Under the pieces are notes generated by a model that was given only the letters and a program-made list of their open reading frames with translations, was not told where the DNA came from and searched no databases. The translations under genes were made by a program, and so were the position numbers. A DNA stretch of 64,000 nt from Odobenus rosmarus divergens (Eukaryota > Chordata > Mammalia > Carnivora > Odobenidae): contig NW_004450398.1 of the NCBI RefSeq assembly GCF_000321225.1, positions 313,396-377,395 of the forward strand, written 5' to 3'. Of the stretch, positions 59,749-64,000 are shown piece by piece (within the stretch, counting starts at the first letter, position 1; each line of letters opens with the position of its first letter).

Positions 59749-60311
59749 CTGGACATGTGTTCCCTTTGGGGCCGGTGCGCTTTCTCCAGCCCCAGCTTGG
59801 TGAAGATGCCTACAAGCACCATGACGGCCACCACCCCGCAGATGATGTAAACGATCAGGTTGGTCTTGTCCTTGGTGGGGTCGTGCAGGGGGTCGTCCTT
59901 GCGCGCGGGGGGCTTGCCGGTGTTGAGCCACAGCGGAGTGTCGTAGTTGGTACAGGTGCTCTGGTTCAGTCGCCGCTTCTTAAACGTGCAGCAGAACCGG
60001 AAGCCACAAGTCCCGCAGCAGAAGATGAAGTCGCCCGAGCTGCAGTTGAACGGCGGGTCCCACTGGCCCATGACATCGAAGTAGCCCCTGCAGAAGTCCG
60101 GCGTGGGCGCCCGGGTCGGCGGAACGTCCGAGACCCCCGCGCCCTCGCCGGCCTCTCCGGAGGCGGCCCCGGAGCGGTTGCCCCCCGCCAGCACTACCAC
60201 GCCGCCCAGCTGCGCCAGCTGCCCGTGCCCCGCTCGCTCCTGCGCCCGGCACACGCGGGCGCACAGCTCGGTGAGGAAGCAGCCGAGGAGCAGCCGGAGA
60301 ACGCGGCGCAT
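59749..60311 (-). CDS. SHISA9: SHISA9 (CKAMP44) coding exon 1: signal peptide, Shisa Cys-rich domain, TM helix
   Basis: Encodes residues 1-187 of Shisa-9, a single-pass type I membrane protein known as an AMPA-receptor auxiliary subunit at excitatory synapses that modulates receptor desensitisation (family knowledge). Visible: hydrophobic signal peptide at about 1-23 (starts MRRVLRLLLG); a variable Gly/Ala-rich stretch with an N-glycosylation sequon NRS at 45; the Shisa domain with eight cysteines at 74, 90, 98, 99, 102, 107, 108 and 120 (CC-x2-C-x4-CC core); sequons at N89 (N-C-S) and N116 (N-Q-S); a transmembrane helix at about 151-171 (NLIVYIICGV onward); then a basic juxtamembrane stretch. 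The start at 60311 is chosen because it places the signal peptide at the N-terminus and matches the known protein; A is at -3. The frame is also open upstream (ATG at 60434). The exon ends in TCCAG|GTGGGC, leaving two bases (AG) of codon 188. Sequence resemblance to mammalian SHISA9 is close to complete. Confidence 0.96.
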
Positions 60312-60930
60312 CGTGTCTCCCAGCCCGGGCTCGGCCGCTCGGCCGCCGCTGGAGCCGCTGCAGCCGCCTCTCGAGGCGCGGCCGAAGCTGCCGAGGCTGC
60401 TGCCGGGGGCTGCGAGCCGCCGCGGGCCGCACATGCAGGGAGCGGCGCGGGGCGCTCGGTGGTCGGCGGCCACTGCGCTCGGCTCAGCCCGCGTTCGCCT
60501 CCAGCGCGCCGCGCGCCGAGGGGCCGGCCGGGGAGGAGCGCGCCTGGCCGGGCGGGGGGAGGATGAGCGGGGGCAAGCGCCGGGTGCAGGTCCGGCCGGC
60601 TACTGGGAGAGGCGCGGGCTGGCGAGCAGGGGAGAGTCGATCTGTTCGCGCTTCCCCTCCGCCGGCGGCTCCGGACTAGCAGCCCCGCGCCCGCTCGCAG
60701 GATCCTTCTCACCTCTCCAGCTCGCCAAGTGCGCTGGAGAGAGCGAAGCAACACTTGTGGAATGAAGGGAGGGCAGGAGGGAAGGGGGAGGGGAGGAGGG
60801 CGGGCAGAGGAGGGGGGTGGAACGGGCGCGAGCTCGAGAGGGGCGGGGGCGCGGAAGAGGTGACTCGGGCGGGCGGGAGCGAGTTGGGGGGCGTGCAGAG
60901 CTGAGCTAGGCTGGCGGGCGGGGAGGAGGG
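60312..60930 (-). promoter_or_regulatory. SHISA9: SHISA9 5' UTR and core promoter region with GC boxes
   Basis: This is the sequence immediately upstream of the start codon. GC boxes (Sp1-type GGGGCGGGG) lie at 60840-60849 and about 60916-60926, with a GGGCGGGCGGG cluster near 60868, within a purine-rich tract on the plus strand (60769-60830). The transcription start cannot be fixed from sequence alone; it is probably between the start codon and the GC boxes. The 5' part of this stretch is open in the SHISA9 frame from an ATG at 60434. Confidence 0.6.
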
Positions 60931-61085
60931 AGCTTCTTCGGCAGCCGCCGGGGCTGAAGGCACCGCTCGGGTTTCCCGGCAGGTGGAGGACCGCTGCGGG
61001 ACCTCCCGCGCCCTCTCTGGGCGGGAGGCGCGGCTCAGACCTGTTCTGGGCGCAGAGGCGGCTCCGCCCGTGGCTTTTTCAGGCG

Positions 61086-61095
61086 TGCGTGCGCA
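61086..61095. promoter_or_regulatory. NRF1-like palindromic motif
   Basis: TGCGTGCGCA lies in the CpG island about 780 bp upstream of the SHISA9 start codon. It is close to the NRF1 consensus (alternating TGCGCA/TGCGCG type) but imperfect. The assignment is weak because such motifs arise by chance in CpG islands. Confidence 0.25.
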
Positions 61096-61684
61096 GGAGC
61101 TGCGGCTCGAAAATGCCCTCCAGGGAAGGGGTGACTCGGAGGGGATAAGGACAGACTAAGTGGCTTCCGCTCCAAGGCAGACGGGGGCACAGTCTGATCA
61201 GGCTCGCCCTTTCCAGGTGCACCGGACCACCTCGCCCTTTCCCCGACTGCGCCCTCCAGCCAGGCGCGCCTCCCAGATGGTTCAACTCCCTGGGAGGAGC
61301 CGAGGACCAAGGCTGAGCTGAGAAGGCGGGGTGGCAAGCAACTGGGCCCGGGGTAGGCACCCCCGGGAGAGGGCCATGGGACGAACTATAGTCAAAGAAG
61401 CGCAGGGGGTAGGGAGGGGGCAGCAGACAAGGCCAAGACAGTGGCACGTCCCACGTCCCGGAATGTCTTTCCTTGGGACTCTCCTAGGCCCCTGGACCTG
61501 CCACTTTCTGTCCCTCTACGACCTCGCAGCGTTCCCTGCGTTCCACAGGAGGGCACACCGCGGCGCCGCCTCTGCGCGCCCAGATCTGGTGCAGCGCAAG
61601 GCCTGGGCACCCAGCCTCAGCCACCCTCCCGCACCTGGAGCCCGCGCGTGGGTCTCCGAAGCCGGCTAGCCCCTGTGCTCACCG

Positions 61685-62495
61685 AACCCCCTCCCCACCC
61701 CCCCAGACATCCTCACCCAGTGCTGTGGAGTCCGGCCTTGGGCCCTCAGCTTCCAGCCTCCGGTCGCCTGTCAGCAATTTCCAAATCGGCCTTCTCCACT
61801 CAGCCGATTCCAGTCATCCGTCGGCCCTCTCCCATTTCTCCCACTTCTTCTTCCCTCTGCTTGAATTTGACTCCAGTAGCCCCCAAAACGGGATGTGCAC
61901 CAAAGCTGCTACACCGAATTTAGATCTCCACACGCCCCTGCGTTTTGTTTTTAATTGCATTAACTAAGTATACACTTTGCAGTCGGCTAGGCGATTTGCA
62001 GGGAAATGATGTCTCCACCACAATCCCCTCCACAGGGCTGCAGTCGGGGGCTTCTCCGGGCGTTTTCAAAGCCCCAAAATGTTGGGCCACAAATAAAATG
62101 ACATCCTGGGTCCCCTTAATTGAAAAAGCATGGTGCGTGGGTGTTGGACTCTACTGCAAGTTTTCTCAGAATGAGAGGGAGTTTGGATAATTGTGCCTTC
62201 TCTTTGATGAATGTCACCTGTCTTCCCAAAGACTAGCCAAGAATGACCCTGTTCCAGCAAAAACACCAGGCCAACACTGATGGAGCATATCCAGGAGTAT
62301 ACCAGCCCTAGAAGATTCATTGAATTGCGGGCTGTATTTTGTCCCAAACCCACCTGGACAAGGTATGAAATTGTTTAGTCTAAATTCATCAGCTCCATCA
62401 TAACGGGATCCCCAAAATAGGACAGTGTGGCGCGTCTGTCGACCCACACCCACCACCACTGTGTGAGTCTCTACAAACACAAGCATTGGTGTGTG
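61685..62495. other. No gene; upstream flank
   Basis: GC falls quickly to the genomic background. No repeat confidently recognised. Open frames here are not recognisable. Confidence 0.45.
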
Positions 62496-62499
62496 AGAG

Positions 62500-62840
62500 C
62501 TAATGATAGCTGACATTTATTCAGTGCTTGCAACATGCCCACTAAGCTTGTCTTTTCTAAAATCACCTCCTCACAGATGCTTAGAGCAGTGCCTAGCATC
62601 TAGCAGACAATCTGGGAATATTTGCTAAAACATTTGAGGGACTGATCTCATTTAACTCTATCTGCTAGATAATATAACCAGGCCCACACAACAGAGGAAG
62701 AGACTGAGGCCCAAAGCAATTAAACCAGTTTCCCATAGTAGCACAGGGGGGAAGTGCCTCCGTTGGCTTTTGACCCAAGAAATTTCACTCCTGGGCCTGT
62801 GTTCTAACCACTGCAGGTAGTGCCTTCTTAAAATAGGCCT
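62500..62840 (-). mobile_element. MIR SINE, interrupted
   Basis: TAGCTGACATTTATTCAGTG left, and GAGGAAGAGACTGAGGCCCA right. An L2-like insert (GTGCCTAGCATCTAGCAGAC) lies between at about 62585-62640. Confidence 0.75.
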
Positions 62841-62859
62841 CCAGACTCCCTATCCACCT

Positions 62860-63000
62860 GATGTTATATGTTTGGTTTGTCTCCCCACATTGAAATGGTA
62901 AACTCCAGGGCAGAAAGAGGCCTTGACTCCTGCAGTCTCCCAGCACCTACAGCAGCCTTGGATGTGAGAAGCACTCAAAAACTATTTACAGTTGGCTTTG
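62860..63000 (+). mobile_element. L2 3' end
   Basis: AAACTCCAGGGCAGAAAGAG, then GAAGCACTCAAAAACTATTT. Confidence 0.6.
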
Positions 63001-63159
63001 ATTAACTTGTTAAGATCTTCAATGGAAGACCCTTGGTGTTAACCCAAGAGAGGAAAGGGACAGACAATGGAGTTTCTGCTGTGGGGACCTTGCAGAGGGG
63101 TTGGGATATTTCTATGCACTAAATTAGAATCCGGGAGGGCTACTCCAGCAGGCTTGCCA

Positions 63160-63270
63160 AGGTCCAGGAAGCTGAGGCTCAGAGAGGTTAAGGGCTTTGT
63201 CCAAGGTCAAGTGGCCAGCAAATGGGAAAGCCAGGGCTAGATGCAGACTGCCAGACTTCTAATCTCTGGT
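63160..63270 (-). mobile_element. MIR SINE fragment
   Basis: GAGGCTCAGAGAGGTTAAGG, then GTCAAGTGGCCAGCAAATGG. Confidence 0.85.
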
Positions 63271-63479
63271 TTTTTGCCTTCCCACCCCACTGCACCCCAC
63301 TGAGGTACCTCGCAGCCAGCATCAGGGCTGGGAGCTTAGGGCAACAACCTGATAGAGTAGGTCACAGACTCCTTCCCCCAAGAGCTGGGGGTTTTCAGAC
63401 ACTTCTAAATTTAATGGGAAAAAAGAAAAAAAAATCTTAGCGAAAAGAGACAAAATCTAGACAGAAAAGTCCATTTTAG

Positions 63480-63870
63480 AATCTGCCTCCAATCTCCATA
63501 AAGTATTGCCTGTCACCAGGACATCTGAGTCCGGTCCTCAGAGGAGCCGCACTCTGGCCGCAGTTCCCGGCTTTAATTAACAGAGACTGCCCCCTGTTTG
63601 TGACAAGGAGAGTGCAGGGATCCTGCTTGGGAAAGAAGCCGACCTGATCTTACCCCTCACGGCTTATTTGCCAGATCCCAAACCTCAAGCCTGCTATTGC
63701 CCCCCCAACCGCCCCCTGCCCTGAATTTCACCCAAACCAAATTCCCTTGCTGCACCTGCCTGCCAAGGCTGCCGCTGCACCTCTGGAATATTGTCCACAC
63801 CTGTTTCCCAAGCCTTTGAAAAACATGAGGGAAGAACCGTCTAGGTTCATTTTACTCTTTAAAGGAAGAA
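63480..63870. other. No gene; no repeat recognised, about 3.2-3.6 kb upstream of SHISA9 start
   Basis: Mixed-GC sequence with a TTTAATTAA homeodomain-type core near 63573. No repeat recognised. A distal regulatory element is possible but unproven. Confidence 0.35.
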
Positions 63871-63875
63871 AGTCC

Positions 63876-64000
63876 CTTTTTTTTTTAAGATTTTATTTAT
63901 TTGAGAGAGAGAGAGAGTGAGAGCACGCATGAGGAGGGGGAGAGGGAGAAGCAGATTCCCCACTGAGCAGGGAGCCCAAGGTCATGACCTGAGCTGAAGG
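63876..64000 (-). mobile_element. SINEC, cut by the window end
   Basis: Starts with the reverse tail (TTTTAAGATTTTATTTATTT), then a GA-rich middle and GAGCAGGGAGCCC. The head lies beyond the window. Confidence 0.95.

Larger units (their letters stand above)
58560..61680. promoter_or_regulatory. CpG island spanning SHISA9 exon 1 and promoter
   Basis: GC content and CpG frequency rise sharply compared with both flanks, peaking at about 59.0-61.1 kb over exon 1, its 5' side and the start of intron 1. This is the usual setting for a TATA-less neuronal gene promoter. No TATA box is evident upstream of the start codon. The CpG-rich zone extends about 1.35 kb upstream of the ATG and about 1.2 kb into intron 1. 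Edges are estimated by eye. Confidence 0.88.

Noticed and set aside
60435..60473. SHISA9 start at 60473
   Set aside because: The codon there is GTG on the minus strand, not ATG; a mammalian gene would not normally start there and the accepted start is 60311.
59655..60765. Long plus-strand open frames (303 and 220 codons) over SHISA9 exon 1
   Set aside because: They are antisense shadows of the GC-rich exon and its 5' region; stop codons are rare there in all frames and the products are Arg/Gly/Ala-rich without domains.

Overview
This is nuclear DNA from a carnivoran mammal, most likely a caniform outside the dog family (bear, seal or mustelid type). The main evidence is about twenty copies of the carnivore tRNA-Lys-derived SINE (SINEC). 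They begin GGGGCGCCTGGGTGGCTCAG, carry a CT-rich middle and end in AATAAATAAAATCTTT plus a poly(A), most with clear target-site duplications. Their text is of the arctoid type rather than the canid type. The background is typical of mammals: MIR, L2, MLT1/MaLR LTRs, hAT-Charlie fossils and old L1 fragments. No bacterial, phage, CRISPR or operon-like organisation is present.

One protein-coding gene is recognisable, the 5' part of SHISA9 (CKAMP44) on the minus strand. Coding exon 1 (59749-60311) encodes residues 1-187: signal peptide, the eight-cysteine Shisa domain and the transmembrane helix. It lies in a large CpG island (about 58.6-61.7 kb) with GC boxes and no evident TATA box. Exon 2 (47326-47453) encodes residues 188-230 of the cytoplasmic side and fits exon 1 in splice phase. 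Intron 1 is 12,295 bp. Intron 2 starts at 47325 and runs to the left edge without another recognisable exon, so it is longer than 47 kb. The rest of the cytoplasmic tail lies outside the window.

Layout: 1-47325 is intron 2, mostly repeats with some blocks where no repeat was recognised (28.6-31.0, 33.4-34.5, 44.0-46.9 kb). At 46.93-47.16 kb, just inside intron 2, there is a degenerate ~46-bp tandem repeat rich in CCAAT/ATTGG. 47454-59748 is intron 1, including nested repeats (L1 in L2; SINE in a MER5-type element) and a stop-poor stretch at 57.6-58.3 kb. 59.4-61.7 kb is the promoter CpG island. 61.7-64.0 kb is upstream flank with MIR/L2 and a SINE cut by the window end.

I did not find a new multi-gene system. 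The points most worth checking are the tandem repeat beside exon 2, the open frame that continues through the exon 1 donor, the upstream in-frame ATG, an 81-bp near-identical duplication 1,070 bp apart, and a SINE with an apparent 3' transduction. Repeat subfamily names come from recall of consensus text, not from a search, and old repeat boundaries are approximate.
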